Assembly (NCBI GenBank): GCA_018806915.1
Contig: JAGKQI010000104.1
Span: forward strand, 2,030,001 to 2,094,000
Direction: 5' to 3'
DNA from: Phytophthora colocasiae
Taxonomy: Eukaryota; Oomycota; Peronosporomycetes; Peronosporales; Peronosporaceae
DNA: 64,000 bases
Shown: positions 1 to 12,338 of the stretch, piece by piece
Layout of the letters: every line of letters starts with the position of its first letter
Position numbering within the stretch: position 1 is the stretch's first letter
Made by a program: the position numbers and the translations under genes
Notes under the pieces: generated by a model
Told to the model about the DNA's origin: nothing
The model's input: the letters and a program-made list of their open reading frames with translations, nothing else
Database searches by the model: none

Positions 1-122
1 GCGAGCTCCAGACGTGCAGACGAGTGACGTACATGCTACAAAGACTTACAAAGACTTACAAAGACTTTGGCAGAAACACGCACGTTCAGAAGAGCGTAAG
101 AGGAGAGACGGAGCAAAAGATG

Positions 123-195
123 TTCCCACACCGGGACTCGAACCCGGGTCTGCTGGGTGAGAGCCAGCTATCCTAACCGCCTAGACTATATGGGA
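123..195 (-). tRNA. tRNA-Glu(CTC), reference copy of the array
   Basis: This is a 73-nt cloverleaf on the minus strand. The acceptor stem TCCCATA pairs with TGTGGGA (one G-U), discriminator A73. The D stem is GTCT/GGAT, the anticodon stem GCTGG/CCAGC encloses loop CTCTCAC, giving anticodon CTC at 159-161, which reads GAG codons (Glu). The T stem CCGGG/CCCGG encloses TTCGAGT. Internal Pol III promoters are clear: the A box TAGTCTAGGCGG and the B box GGTTCGAGTCC fit consensus exactly. A TTTT terminator follows the 3' end after a 4-nt spacer (AAAAG at 116-120 on the plus strand). CCA is not encoded and no intron is present. Other copies are described relative to this one. Confidence 0.96.
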
Positions 196-269
196 AGGCT
201 GAACACTACCACCACACACAAAATCACAAACACAACACACAACAACAACACACAACACGCAAACATTGC

Positions 270-270
<1 letters not shown>

Positions 271-303
<33 letters not shown>
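271..303 (+). repeat. (CT)n microsatellite of unit 1
   Basis: A pure CT run that recurs at the same place in every unit with very variable length, from about 8 nt (e.g. near 4161) to more than 55 nt (1823-1883). In many units it is preceded by a C run of 5-10. Purine/pyrimidine mirror repeats of this kind can form triplex DNA. Confidence 0.9.
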
Positions 304-304
<1 letters not shown>

Positions 305-307
305 CAG

Positions 308-325
308 ACACACACACACACACAC
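308..325 (+). repeat. (AC)n microsatellite of unit 1
   Basis: An AC run directly after TTGCAG, present in every unit. It is 16-24 nt in most, but expands to roughly 30-100 nt in units next to the LTR element (23813-23900, 24660-24700, 25453-25545). Confidence 0.9.
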
Positions 326-448
326 TTCTACATCCACTGGAATCTTACATCGCTCACGCTCACGCTGCTCCACGTCTTACATCACCACTTCATACCCCAC
401 TGCATTCGACCAACTTCCACACACCGCCTCGAACTACACCCGCTCTCT

Positions 449-520
449 CAAGGTGCTCAAGGTGCTCAAGGTGCTCAAGGTGTTCAAGCTGCTCAAGCTG
501 CTCAAGCTGCTCAAGGTGGG
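449..520 (+). repeat. 9-bp minisatellite of unit 1 (8 copies)
   Basis: Eight 9-bp repeats in order: CAAGGTGCT x3, CAAGGTGTT, CAAGCTGCT x3, CAAGGTGGG. Every unit has this block. Copy number changes by whole 9-bp steps: one extra CAAGGTGCT near 5084, one fewer CAAGCTGCT near 5830, 6590, 11100, 17872 and 22408, two fewer near 21665. Because 9 is three codons, frames through it stay open on both strands, which creates spurious Leu-rich reading frames. Confidence 0.93.
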
Positions 521-640
521 AGAGCGCACCTACACCATGTTCTCTCTTCTTCTGTCTACTTGCTGCGACGTATTCGCTCATGCGGTCGTCACACAGCTTG
601 CACATCAACGCAGCCACATATAGACGTCGAAAAACGTGGT

Positions 641-661
641 TGTAGTCTCACTACAGCTAGC
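641..661. other. Perfect 6-bp hairpin next to GCTAGC, the LTR insertion point
   Basis: TGTAGT-CTC-ACTACA is a perfect inverted repeat with a 3-nt loop, followed at 656-661 by the palindrome GCTAGC. It is present in nearly every unit. All three LTR elements of the window interrupt this GCTAGC. Whether the hairpin has a role in RNA processing or targeting is unknown. Confidence 0.7.
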
Positions 662-794
662 GCCAAAGTGCAAAGATCCAGAGATAGGCCGCTGTCCGCT
701 TCAGAGAGACACACGCCCAGCCGATATACGGTCGCGTATGGACTCGAAGACTATAGGGCGAGCTCCAGACGTGCAGACGAGTGACGTACATGCT

Positions 795-824
795 ACAAAG
801 ACTTACAAAGACTTACAAAGACTT
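795..824 (+). repeat. Three copies of ACAAAGACTT
   Basis: Three perfect 10-bp direct repeats lie 55 bp before the tRNA 3' end, in every unit. On the tRNA strand they fall downstream of the terminator, as AAGTCTTTGT repeats. Confidence 0.9.
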
Positions 825-879
825 TGGCAGAAACACGCACGTTCAGAAGAGCGTAAGAGGAGAGACGGAGCAAAAGATG

Positions 880-952
880 TTCCCACACCGGGACTCGAAC
901 CCGGGTCTGCTGGGTGAGAGCCAGCTATCCTAACCGCCTAGACTATATGGGA
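880..952 (-). tRNA. tRNA-Glu(CTC)
   Basis: Identical in body to the copy at 123-195, with a TTTT terminator. The spacer that follows on the plus strand has a C run and a long CT tract. Confidence 0.95.
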
Positions 953-1027
953 AGGCTGAACACTACCACCACACACAAAATCACAAACACAACACACAAC
1001 AACAACACACAACACGCAAACTTTGCA

Positions 1028-1077
<50 letters not shown>

Positions 1078-1652
1078 CAGACACACACACACACACACTT
1101 CTACATCCACTGGAATCTTACATCGCTCACGCTCACGCTGCTCCACGTCTTACATCACCACTTCATACCCCACTGCATTCGACCAACTTCCACACACCGC
1201 CTCGAACTACACCCGCTCTCTCAAGGTGCTCAAGGTGCTCAAGGTGCTCAAGGTGTTCAAGCTGCTCAAGCTGCTCAAGCTGCTCAAGGTGGGAGAGCGC
1301 ACCTACACCATGTTCTCTCTTCTTCTGTCTACTTGCTGCGACGTATTCGCTCATGCGGTCGTCACACAGCTTGCACATCAACGCAGCCACATATAGACGT
1401 CGAAAAACGTGGTTGTAGTCTCACTACAGCTAGCGCCAAAGTGCAAAGATCCAGAGATAGGCCGCTGTCCGCTTCAGAGAGACACACGCCCAGCCGATAT
1501 ACGGTCGCGTATGGACTCGAAGACTATAGGGCGAGCTCCAGACGTGCAGACGAGTGACGTACATGCTACAAAGACTTACAAAGACTTACAAAGACTTTGG
1601 CAGAAACACGCACGTTCAGAAGAGCGTAAGAGGAGAGACGGAGCAAAAGATG

Positions 1653-1725
1653 TTCCCACACCGGGACTCGAACCCGGGTCTGCTGGGTGAGAGCCAGCTA
1701 TCCTAACCGCCTAGACTATATGGGA
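1653..1725 (-). tRNA. tRNA-Glu(CTC)
   Basis: Identical in body to the reference copy, TTTT terminator intact. Its unit has the longer CAACAACAACACA spacer and the longest CT tract of the left array. Confidence 0.95.
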
Positions 1726-1828
1726 AGGCTGAACACTACCACCACACACAAAATCACAAACACAACACACAACAACAACACACAACAACAACACACAACA
1801 CGCAAACCTTTGCACCCCCCCCTCTCTC

Positions 1829-1885
<57 letters not shown>

Positions 1886-2458
1886 CAGACACACACACAC
1901 ACACTTCTACATCCACTGGAATCTTACATCGCTCACGCTCACGCTGCTCCACGTCTTACATCACCACTTCATACCCCACTGCATTCGACCAACTTCCACA
2001 CACCGCCTCGAACTACACCCGCTCTCTCAAGGTGCTCAAGGTGCTCAAGGTGCTCAAGGTGTTCAAGCTGCTCAAGCTGCTCAAGCTGCTCAAGGTGGGA
2101 GAGCGCACCTACACCATGTTCTCTCTTCTTCTGTCTACTTGCTGCGACGTATTCGCTCATGCGGTCGTCACACAGCTTGCACATCAACGCAGCCACATAT
2201 AGACGTCGAAAAACGTGGTTGTAGTCTCACTACAGCTAGCGCCAAAGTGCAAAGATCCAGAGATAGGCCGCTGTCCGCTTCAGAGAGACACACGCCCAGC
2301 CGATATACGGTCGCGTATGGACTCGAAGACTATAGGGCGAGCTCCAGACGTGCAGACGAGTGACGTACATGCTACAAAGACTTACAAAGACTTACAAAGA
2401 CTTTGGCAGAAACACGCACGTTCAGAAGAGCGTAAGAGGAGAGACGGAGCAAAAGATG

Positions 2459-2531
2459 TTCCCACACCGGGACTCGAACCCGGGTCTGCTGGGTGAGAGC
2501 CAGCTATCCTAACCGCCTAGACTATATGGGA
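2459..2531 (-). tRNA. tRNA-Glu(CTC)
   Basis: Identical in body to the reference copy, TTTT terminator intact. Confidence 0.95.
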
Positions 2532-3208
2532 AGGCTGAACACTACCACCACACACAAAATCACAAACACAACACACAACAACAACACACAACACGCAAAC
2601 ATTGCACCCTCTCTCTCTCTCTCTCTCTCTCTCTTGCAGACACACACACACACACTTCTACATCCACTGGAATCTTACATCGCTCACGCTCACGCTGCTC
2701 CACGTCTTACATCACCACTTCATACCCCACTGCATTCGACCAACTTCCACACACCGCCTCGAACTACACCCGCTCTCTCAAGGTGCTCAAGGTGCTCAAG
2801 GTGCTCAAGGTGTTCAAGCTGCTCAAGCTGCTCAAGCTGCTCAAGGTGGGAGAGCGCACCTACACCATGTTCTCTCTTCTTCTGTCTACTTGCTGCGACG
2901 TATTCGCTCATGCGGTCGTCACACAGCTTGCACATCAACGCAGCCACATATAGACGTCGAAAAACGTGGTTGTAGTCTCACTACAGCTAGCGCCAAAGTG
3001 CAAAGATCCAGAGATAGGCCGCTGTCCGCTTCAGAGAGACACACGCCCAGCCGATATACGGTCGCGTATGGACTCGAAGACTATAGGGCGAGCTCCAGAC
3101 GTGCAGACGAGTGACGTACATGCTACAAAGACTTACAAAGACTTACAAAGACTTTGGCAGAAACACGCACGTTCAGAAGAGCGTAAGAGGAGAGACGGAG
3201 CAAAGATG

Positions 3209-3281
3209 TTCCCACACCGGGACTCGAACCTGGGTCTGCTGGGTGAGAGCCAGCTATCCTAACCGCCTAGACTATATGGGA
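3209..3281 (-). tRNA. tRNA-Glu(CTC), T-stem variant
   Basis: One change in the T stem (plus strand CTGGG instead of CCGGG) leaves an A-C mismatch in that stem. The terminator is cut to TTT (plus strand GCAAAG). Anticodon arm and acceptor are intact. Confidence 0.88.
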
Positions 3282-3369
3282 AGGCTGAACACTACCACCA
3301 CACACAAAATCACAAACACAACACACAACAACAACACACAACAACAACACACAACACGCAAACTTTGCA

Positions 3370-3415
<46 letters not shown>

Positions 3416-3990
3416 CAGACACACACACACACACACATCTACATCCACTGGAATCTTACATCGCTCACGCTCACGCTGCTCCACGTCTTACATCACCACT
3501 TCATACCCCACTGCATTCGACCAACTTCCACACACCGCCTCGAACTACACCCGCTCTCTCAAGGTGCTCAAGGTGCTCAAGGTGCTCAAGGTGTTCAAGC
3601 TGCTCAAGCTGCTCAAGCTGCTCAAGGTGGGAGAGCGCACCTACACCATGTTCTCTCTTCTTCTGTCTACTTGCTGCGACGTATTCGCTCATGCGGTCGT
3701 CACACAGCTTGCACATCAACGCAGCCACATATAGACGTCGAAAAACGTGGTTGTAGTCTCACTACAGCTAGCGCCAAAGTGCAAAGATCCAGAGATAGGC
3801 CGCTGTCCGCTTCAGAGAGACACACGCCCAGCCGATATACGGTCGCGTATGGACTCGAAGACTATAGGGCGAGCTCCAGACGTGCAGACGAGTGACGTAC
3901 ATGCTACAAAGACTTACAAAGACTTACAAAGACTTTGGCAGAAACACGCACGTTCAGAAGAGCGTAAGAGGAGAGACGGAGCAAAAGATG

Positions 3991-4063
3991 TTCCCACACC
4001 GGGACTCGAACCCGGGTCTGCTGGGTGAGAGCCAGCTATCCTAACCGCCTAGACTATATGGGA
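3991..4063 (-). tRNA. tRNA-Glu(CTC)
   Basis: Identical in body to the reference copy, TTTT terminator intact. Confidence 0.95.
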
Positions 4064-4746
4064 AGGCTGAACACTACCACCACACACAAAATCACAAACA
4101 CAACACACAACAACAACACACAACAACAACACACAACACGCAAACTTTGCACCCCCCCCCCTCTCTCTCTTGCAGACACACACACACACACACTTCTACA
4201 TCCACTGGAATCTTACATCGCTCACGCTCACGCTGCTCCACGTCTTACATCACCACTTCATACCCCACTGCATTCGACCAACTTCCACACACCGCCTCGA
4301 ACTACACCCGCTCTCTCAAGGTGCTCAAGGTGCTCAAGGTGCTCAAGGTGTTCAAGCTGCTCAAGCTGCTCAAGCTGCTCAAGGTGGGAGAGCGCACCTA
4401 CACCATGTTCTCTCTTCTTCTGTCTACTTGCTGCGACGTATTCGCTCATGCGGTCGTCACACAGCTTGCACATCAACGCAGCCACATATAGACGTCGAAA
4501 AACGTGGTTGTAGTCTCACTACAGCTAGCGCCAAAGTGCAAAGATCCAGAGATAGGCCGCTGTCCGCTTCAGAGAGACACACGCCCAGCCGATATACGGT
4601 CGCGTATGGACTCGAAGACTATAGGGCGAGCTCCAGACGTGCAGACGAGTTACGTACATGCTACAAAGACTTACAAAGACTTACAAAGACTTTGGCAGAA
4701 ACACGCACGTTCAGAAGAGCGTAAGAGGAGAGACGGAGCAAAGAAG

Positions 4747-4819
4747 TTCCCACACCGGGACTCGAACCCGGGTCTGCTGGGTGAGAGCCAGCTATCCTAA
4801 CCGCCTAGACTATATGGGA
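4747..4819 (-). tRNA. tRNA-Glu(CTC), terminator variant
   Basis: The tRNA body is intact, but the trailer reads ACTTCTTTGC, so the T4 run is gone and only TTT remains. The spacer on the other side also differs (4850-4895), with CACCAAC and CACCCAAC changes and GTGCACC instead of TTGCACC. Confidence 0.93.
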
Positions 4820-5517
4820 AGGCTGAACACTACCACCACACACAAAATCACAAACACACACAACACCAACACACAACAACAACACCCAACACGCAAACTG
4901 TGCACCCCCCCCTCTCTCTCTCTCTCTCTCTTGCAGACACACACACACACACACTTCTACATCCACTGGAATCTTACATCGCTCACGCTCACGCTGCTCC
5001 ACGTCTTACATCACCACTTCATACCCCACTGCATTCGACCAACTTCCACACACCGCCTCGAACTACACCCGCTCTCTCAAGGTGCTCAAGGTGCTCAAGG
5101 TGCTCAAGGTGCTCAAGGTGTTCAAGCTGCTCAAGCTGCTCAAGCTGCTCAAGGTGGGAGAGCGCACCTACACCATGTTCTCTCTTCTTCTGTCTACTTG
5201 CTGCGACGTATTCGCTCATGCGGTCGTCACACAGCTTGCACATCAACGCAGCCACATATAGACGTCGAAAAACGTGGTTGTAGTCTCACTACAGCTAGCG
5301 CCAAAGTGCAAAGATCCAGAGATAGGCCGCTGTCCGCTTCAGAGAGACACACGCCCAGCCGATATACGGTCGCGTATGGACTCGAAGACTATAGGGCGAG
5401 CTCCAGACGTGCAGACGAGTGACGTACATGCTACAAAGACTTACAAAGACTTACAAAGACTTTGGCAGAAACACGCACGTTCAGAAGAGCGTAAGAGGAG
5501 AGACGGAGCAAAAGATG

Positions 5518-5590
5518 TTCCCACACCGGGACTCGAACCCGGGTCTGCTGGGTGAGAGCCAGCTATCCTAACCGCCTAGACTATATGGGA
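5518..5590 (-). tRNA. tRNA-Glu(CTC)
   Basis: Identical in body to the reference copy, TTTT terminator intact. Confidence 0.95.
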
Positions 5591-6255
5591 AGGCTGAACA
5601 CTACCACCACACACAAAATCACAAACACAACACACAACAACAACAACACACAACACGCAAACTTTGCACCCCCCCCTCTCTCTCTCTTGCAGACACACAC
5701 ACACACACACTTCTACATCCACTGGAATCTTACATCGCTCACGCTCACGCTGCTCCACGTCTTACATCACCACTTCATACCCCACTGCATTCGACCAACT
5801 TCCACACACCGCCTCGAACTACACCCGCTCTCTCAAGGTGCTCAAGGTGCTCAAGGTGCTCAAGGTGTTCAAGCTGCTCAAGCTGCTCAAGGTGGGAGAG
5901 CGCACCTACACCATGTTCTCTCTTCTTCTGTCTACTTGCTGCGACGTATTCGCTCATGCGGTCGTCACACAGCTTGCACATCAACGCAGCCACATATAGA
6001 CGTCGAAAAACGTGGTTGTAGTCTCACTACAGCTAGCGCCAAAGTGCAAAGATCCAGAGATAGGCCGCTGTCCGCTTCAGAGAGACACACGCCCAGCCGA
6101 TATACGGTCGCGTATGGACTCGAAGACTATAGGGCGAGCTCCAGACGTGCAGACGAGTGACGTACATGCTACAAAGACTTACAAAGACTTACAAAGACTT
6201 TGGCAGAAACACGCACGTTCAGAAGAGCGTAAGAGGAGAGACGGAGCAAAAGATG

Positions 6256-6328
6256 TTCCCACACCGGGACTCGAACCCGGGTCTGCTGGGTGAGAGCCAG
6301 CTATCCTAACCGCCTAGACTATATGGGA
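6256..6328 (-). tRNA. tRNA-Glu(CTC)
   Basis: Identical in body to the reference copy, TTTT terminator intact. Confidence 0.95.
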
Positions 6329-7010
6329 AGGCTGAACACTACCACCACACACAAAATCACAAACACAACACACAACAACAACACACAACAACAACACACA
6401 ACACGCAAACTTTGCACCCCCCCCCCCTCTCTCTCTCTCTCTTGCAGACACACACACACACACACTTCTACATCCACTGGAATCTTACATCGCTCACGCT
6501 CACGCTGCTCCACGTCTTACATCACCACTTCATACCCCACTGCATTCGACCAACTTCCACACACCGCCTCGAACTACACCCGCTCTCTCAAGGTGCTCAA
6601 GGTGCTCAAGGTGCTCAAGGTGTTCAAGCTGCTCAAGCTGCTCAAGGTGGGAGAGCGCACCTACACCATGTTCTCTCTTCTTCTGTCTACTTGCTGCGAC
6701 GTATTCGCTCATGCGGTCGTCACACAGCTTGCACATCAACGCAGCCACATATAGACGTCGAAAAACGTGGTTGTAGTCTCACTACAGCTAGCGCCAAAGT
6801 GCAAAGATCCAGAGATAGGCCGCTGTCCGCTTCAGAGAGACACACGCCCAGCCGATATACGGTCGCGTATGGACTCGAAGACTATAGGGCGAGCTCCAGA
6901 CGTGCAGACGAGTTACGTACATGCTACAAAGACTTACAAAGACTTACAAAGACTTTGGCAGAAACACGCACGTTCAGAAGAGCGTAAGAGGAGAGACGGA
7001 GCAAAAGATG

Positions 7011-7083
7011 TTCCCACACCGGGACTCGAACCCGGGTCTGCTGGGTGAGAGCCAGCTATCCTAACCGCCTAGACTATATGGGA
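7011..7083 (-). tRNA. tRNA-Glu(CTC)
   Basis: Identical in body to the reference copy, TTTT terminator intact. Confidence 0.95.
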
Positions 7084-7766
7084 AGGCTGAACACTACCAC
7101 CACACACAAAATCACAAACACAACACACAACAACAACACACAACAACAACACACAACACGCAAACTTTGCACCCCCCCCCCCCTCTCTCTCTTGCAGACA
7201 CACACACACACACACTTCTACATCCACTGGAATCTTACATCGCTCACGCTCACGCTGCTCCACGTCTTACATCACCACTTCATACCCCACTGCATTCGAC
7301 CAACTTCCACACACCGCCTCGAACTACACCTGCCTCTCAAGGTGCTCAAGGTGCTCAAGGTGCTCAAGGTGTTCAAGCTGCTCAAGCTGCTCAAGCTGCT
7401 CAAGGTGGGAGAGCGCACCTACACCATGTTCTCTCTTCTTCTGTCTACTTGCTGCGACGTATTCGCTCATGCGGTCGTCACACAGCTTGCACATCAACGC
7501 AGCCACATATAGACGTCGAAAACGTGGTTGTAGTCTCACTACAGCTAGCGCCAAAGTGCAAAGATCCAGAGATAGGCCGCTGTCCGCTTCAGAGAGACAC
7601 ACGCCCAGCCGATATACGGTCGCGTATGGACTCGAAGACTATAGGGCGAGCTCCAGACGTGCAGACGAGTTACGTACATGCTACAAAGACTTACAAAGAC
7701 TTACAAAGACTTTGGCAGAAACACGCACGTTCAGAAGAGCGTAAGAGGAGAGACGGAGCAAAGAAG

Positions 7767-7839
7767 TTCCCACACCGGGACTCGAACCCGGGTCTGCTGG
7801 GTGAGAGCCAGCTATCCTAACCGCCTAGACTATATGGGA
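7767..7839 (-). tRNA. tRNA-Glu(CTC), terminator variant
   Basis: The body is intact. The trailer carries the same ACTTCTTTGC change as the copy at 4747-4819, so these two units share a lineage. Both also carry GTTACG instead of GTGACG on the terminator side of the gene, about 100 bp before it on the plus strand. Confidence 0.93.
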
Positions 7840-8520
7840 AGGCTGAACACTACCACCACACACAAAATCACAAACACAACACACAACAACAACACACAAC
7901 AACAACACACAACACGCAAACTTTGCACCCTCTCTCTCTCTCTTGCAGACACACACACACACACACTTCTACATCCACTGGAATCTTACATCGCTCACGC
8001 TCACGCTGCTCCACGTCTTACATCACCACTTCATACCCCACTGCATTCGACCAACTTCCACACACCGCCTCGAACTACACCCGCTCTCTCAAGGTGCTCA
8101 AGGTGCTCAAGGTGCTCAAGGTGTTCAAGCTGCTCAAGCTGCTCAAGCTGCTCAAGGTGGGAGAGCGCACCTACACCATGTTCTCTCTTCTTCTGTCTAC
8201 TTGCTGCGACGTATTCGCTCATGCGGTCGTCACACAGCTTGCACATCAACGCAGCCACATATAGACGTCGAAAAACGTGGTTGTAGTCTCACTACAGCTA
8301 GCGCCAAAGTGCAAAGATCCAGAGATAGGCCGCTGTCCGCTTCAGAGAGACACACGCCCAGCCGATATACGGTCGCGTATGGACTCGAAGACTATAGGGC
8401 GAGCTCCAGACGTGCAGACGAGTTACGTACATGCTACAAAGACTTACAAAGACTTACAAAGACTTTGGCAGAAACACGCACGTTCAGAAGAGCGTAAGAG
8501 GAGAGACGGAGCAAAAGATG

Positions 8521-8593
8521 TTCCCACACCGGGACTCGAACCCGGGTCTGCTGGGTGAGAGCCAGCTATCCTAACCGCCTAGACTATATGGGA
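8521..8593 (-). tRNA. tRNA-Glu(CTC)
   Basis: Identical in body to the reference copy, TTTT terminator intact. Confidence 0.95.
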
Positions 8594-9288
8594 AGGCTGA
8601 ACACTACCACCACACACAAAATCACAAACACAACACACAACAACAACACACAACAACAACACACAACACGCAAACCTTTGCACCCTCTCTCTCTCTCTCT
8701 CTCTCTCTCTTGCAGACACACACACACACACACTTCTACATCCACTGGAATCTTACATCGCTCACGCTCACGCTGCTCCACGTCTTACATCACCACTTCA
8801 TACCCCACTGCATTCGACCAACTTCCACACACCGCCTCGAACTACACCCGCTCTCTCAAGGTGCTCAAGGTGCTCAAGGTGCTCAAGGTGTTCAAGCTGC
8901 TCAAGCTGCTCAAGCTGCTCAAGGTGGGAGAGCGCACCTACACCATGTTCTCTCTTCTTCTGTCTACTTGCTGCGACGTATTCGCTCATGCGGTCGTCAC
9001 ACAGCTTGCACATCAACGCAGCCACATATAGACGTCGAAAAACGTGGTTGTAGTCTCACTACAGCTAGCGCCAAAGTGCAAAGATCCAGAGATAGGCCGC
9101 TGTCCGCTTCAGAGAGACACACGCCCAGCCGATATACGGTCGCGTATGGACTCGAAGACTATAGGGCGAGCTCCAGACGATGCAGACGAGTGACGTACAT
9201 GCTACAAAGACTTACAAAGACTTACAAAGACTTTGGCAGAAACACCCACCTTCAGAAGAGCGTAAGAGGAGAGACCGAGCAAAAGATG

Positions 9289-9360
9289 TTCCCACACCCG
9301 GACTCGAACCTGGTCTGCTGGGTGAGAGCCAGCTATCCTAACCGCCTAGACTATATGGGA
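9289..9360 (-). tRNA. tRNA-Glu(CTC), damaged 3' half
   Basis: 72 nt. The T arm is altered on both sides (plus strand CACCCGG and CTGGTC), and nearby flanking bases also differ (ACCCACCTT at 9243-9252). The D and anticodon arms are normal. It is likely a weak or dead copy, or a patch of sequencing error. Confidence 0.7.
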
Positions 9361-10031
9361 AGGCTGAACACTACCACCACACACAAAATCACAAACACAA
9401 CACACAACAACAACACACAACACGCAAACATTGCACCCTCTCTCTCTCTCTCTCTTGCAGACACACACACACACACACTTCTACATCCACTGGAATCTTA
9501 CATCGCTCACGCTCACGCTGCTCCACGTCTTACATCACCACTTCATACCCCACTGCATTCGACCAACTTCCACACACCGCCTCGAACTACACCCGCTCTC
9601 TCAAGGTGCTCAAGGTGCTCAAGGTGCTCAAGGTGTTCAAGCTGCTCAAGCTGCTCAAGCTGCTCAAGGTGGGAGAGCGCACCTACACCATGTTCTCTCT
9701 TCTTCTGTCTACTTGCTGCGACGTATTCGCTCATGCGGTCGTCACACAGCTTGCACATCAACGCAGCCACATATAGACGTCGAAAAACGTGGTTGTAGTC
9801 TCACTACAGCTAGCGCCAAAGTGCAAAGATCCAGAGATAGGCCGCTGTCCGCTTCAGAGAGACACACGCCCAGCCGATATACGGTCGCGTATGGACTCGA
9901 AGACTATAGGGCGAGCTCCAGACGTGCAGACGAGTGACGTACATGCTACAAAGACTTACAAAGACTTACAAAGACTTTGGCAGAAACACGCACGTTCAGA
10001 AGAGCGTAAGAGGAGAGACGGAGCAAAGATG

Positions 10032-10104
10032 TTCCCACACCGGGACTCGAACCTGGGTCTGCTGGGTGAGAGCCAGCTATCCTAACCGCCTAGACTATAT
10101 GGGA
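10032..10104 (-). tRNA. tRNA-Glu(CTC), T-stem variant
   Basis: Carries the same T-stem change (CTGGG) and TTT terminator as the copy at 3209-3281. Confidence 0.88.
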
Positions 10105-10782
10105 AGGCTGAACACTACCACCACACACAAAATCACAAACACAACACACAACAACAACACACAACACGCAAACTTTGCACCCTCTCTCTCTCTCTCTCTC
10201 TCTCTCTTGCAGACACACACACACACACACTTCTACATCCACTGGAATCTTACATCGCTCACGCTCACGCTGCTCCACGTCTTACATCACCACTTCATAC
10301 CCCACTGCATTCGACCAACTTCCACACACCGCCTCGAACTACACCCGCTCTCTCAAGGTGCTCAAGGTGCTCAAGGTGCTCAAGGTGTTCAAGCTGCTCA
10401 AGCTGCTCAAGCTGCTCAAGGTGGGAGAGCGCACCTACACCATGTTCTCTCTTCTTCTGTCTACTTGCTGCGACGTATTCGCTCATGCGGTCGTCACACA
10501 GCTTGCACATCAACGCAGCCACATATAGACGTCGAAAACGTGGTTGTAGTCTCACTACAGCTAGCGCCAAAGTGCAAAGATCCAGAGATAGGCCGCTGTC
10601 CGCTTCAGAGAGACACACGCCCAGCCGATATACGGTCGCGTATGGACTCGAAGACTATAGGGCGAGCTCCAGACGTGCAGACGAGTGACGTACATGCTAC
10701 AAAGACTTACAAAGACTTACAAAGACTTTGGCAGAAACACGCACGTTCAGAAGAGCGTAAGAGGAGAGACGGAGCAAAGATG

Positions 10783-10855
10783 TTCCCACACCGGGACTCG
10801 AACCCGGGTCTGCTGGGTGAGAGCCAGCTATCCTAACCGCCTAGACTATATGGGA
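10783..10855 (-). tRNA. tRNA-Glu(CTC)
   Basis: The body is intact; the terminator is shortened to TTT. Confidence 0.93.
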
Positions 10856-11522
10856 AGGCTGAACACTACCACCACACACAAAATCACAAACACAACACAC
10901 AACAACAACACACAACACGCAAACATTGCACCCTCTCTCTCTCTCTCTCTCTCTCTTGCAGACACACACACACACACTTCTACATCCACTGGAATCTTAC
11001 ATCGCTCACGCTCACGCTGCTCCACGTCTTACATCACCACTTCATACCCCACTGCATTCGACCAACTTCCACACACCGCCTCGAACTACACCCGCTCTCT
11101 CAAGGTGCTCAAGGTGCTCAAGGTGCTCAAGGTGTTCAAGCTGCTCAAGCTGCTCAAGGTGGGAGAGCGCACCTACACCATGTTCTCTCTTCTTCTGTCT
11201 ACTTGCTGCGACGTATTCGCTCATGCGGTCGTCACACAGCTTGCACATCAACGCAGCCACATATAGACGTCGAAAAACGTGGTTGTAGTCTCACTACAGC
11301 TAGCGCCAAAGTGCAAAGATCCAGAGATAGGCCGCTGTCCGCTTCAGAGAGACACACGCCCAGCCGATATACGGTCGCGTATGGACTCGAAGACTATAGG
11401 GCGAGCTCCAGACGTGCAGACGAGTGACGTACATGCTACAAAGACTTACAAAGACTTACAAAGACTTTGGCAGAAACACGCACGTTCAGAAGAGCGTAAG
11501 AGGAGAGACGGAGCAAAAGATG

Positions 11523-11595
11523 TTCCCACACCGGGACTCGAACCCGGGTCTGCTGGGTGAGAGCCAGCTATCCTAACCGCCTAGACTATATGGGA
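11523..11595 (-). tRNA. tRNA-Glu(CTC)
   Basis: Identical in body to the reference copy, TTTT terminator intact. Confidence 0.95.
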
Positions 11596-12265
11596 AGGCT
11601 GAACACTACCACCACACACAAAATCACAAACACAACACACAACAACAACACACAACACGCAAACTTTGCACCCCCCCCCTCTCTCTCTTGCAGACACACA
11701 CACACACACACTTCTACATCCACTGGAATCTTACATCGCTCACGCTCACGCTGCTCCACGTCTTACATCACCACTTCATACCCCACTGCATTCGACCAAC
11801 TTCCACACACCGCCTCGAACTACACCTGCTCTCTCAAGGTGCTCAAGGTGCTCAAGGTGCTCAAGGTGTTCAAGCTGCTCAAGCTGCTCAAGCTGCTCAA
11901 GGTGGGAGAGCGCACCTACACCATGTTCTCTCTTCTTCTGTCTACTTGCTGCGACGTATTCGCTCATGCGGTCGTCACACAGCTTGCACATCAACGCAGC
12001 CACATATAGACGTCGAAAAACGTGGTTGTAGTCTCACTACAGCTAGCGCCAAAGTGCAAAGATCCAGAGATAGGCCGCTGTCCGCTTCAGAGAGACACAC
12101 GCCCAGCCGATATACGGTCGCGTATGGACTCGAAGACTATAGGGCGAGCTCCAGACGTGCAGACGAGTGACGTACATGCTACAAAGACTTACAAAGACTT
12201 ACAAAGACTTTGGCAGAAACACGCACGTTCAGAAGAGCGTAAGAGGAGAGACGGAGCAAAAGATG

Positions 12266-12338
12266 TTCCCACACCGGGACTCGAACCCGGGTCTGCTGGG
12301 TGAGAGCCAGCTATCCTAACCGCCTAGACTATATGGGA
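12266..12338 (-). tRNA. tRNA-Glu(CTC)
   Basis: Identical in body to the reference copy, TTTT terminator intact. Confidence 0.95.

Noticed and set aside
271..307. CT tract followed by TTGCAG as a splice acceptor (polypyrimidine tract plus CAG)
   Set aside because: Resembles an acceptor, but no donor, branch point or exon with coding character is visible, and tract length varies freely. Kept only as a possible cause of false intron predictions.
390..617. A 75-codon minus-strand frame (MAALMCKLCDDRM...HLEQLEQ...) repeated in every unit, which could look like a conserved small gene family
   Set aside because: It runs through the 9-bp minisatellite, whose step size keeps any frame open. Units are identical for reasons of homogenisation, so conservation is no evidence of coding. 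No start context, domain or neighbouring gene supports it.
636..917. A 93-codon plus-strand frame in every unit, ending inside the tRNA
   Set aside because: It overlaps the tRNA antisense, shows no known domain, and is broken freely by indels in variant units. Treated as a chance frame of a repeated unit.
8710..9798. A 362-codon frame joining two array units through a damaged tRNA
   Set aside because: It exists only because a small deletion removed a stop. It crosses a tRNA gene and simple repeats.
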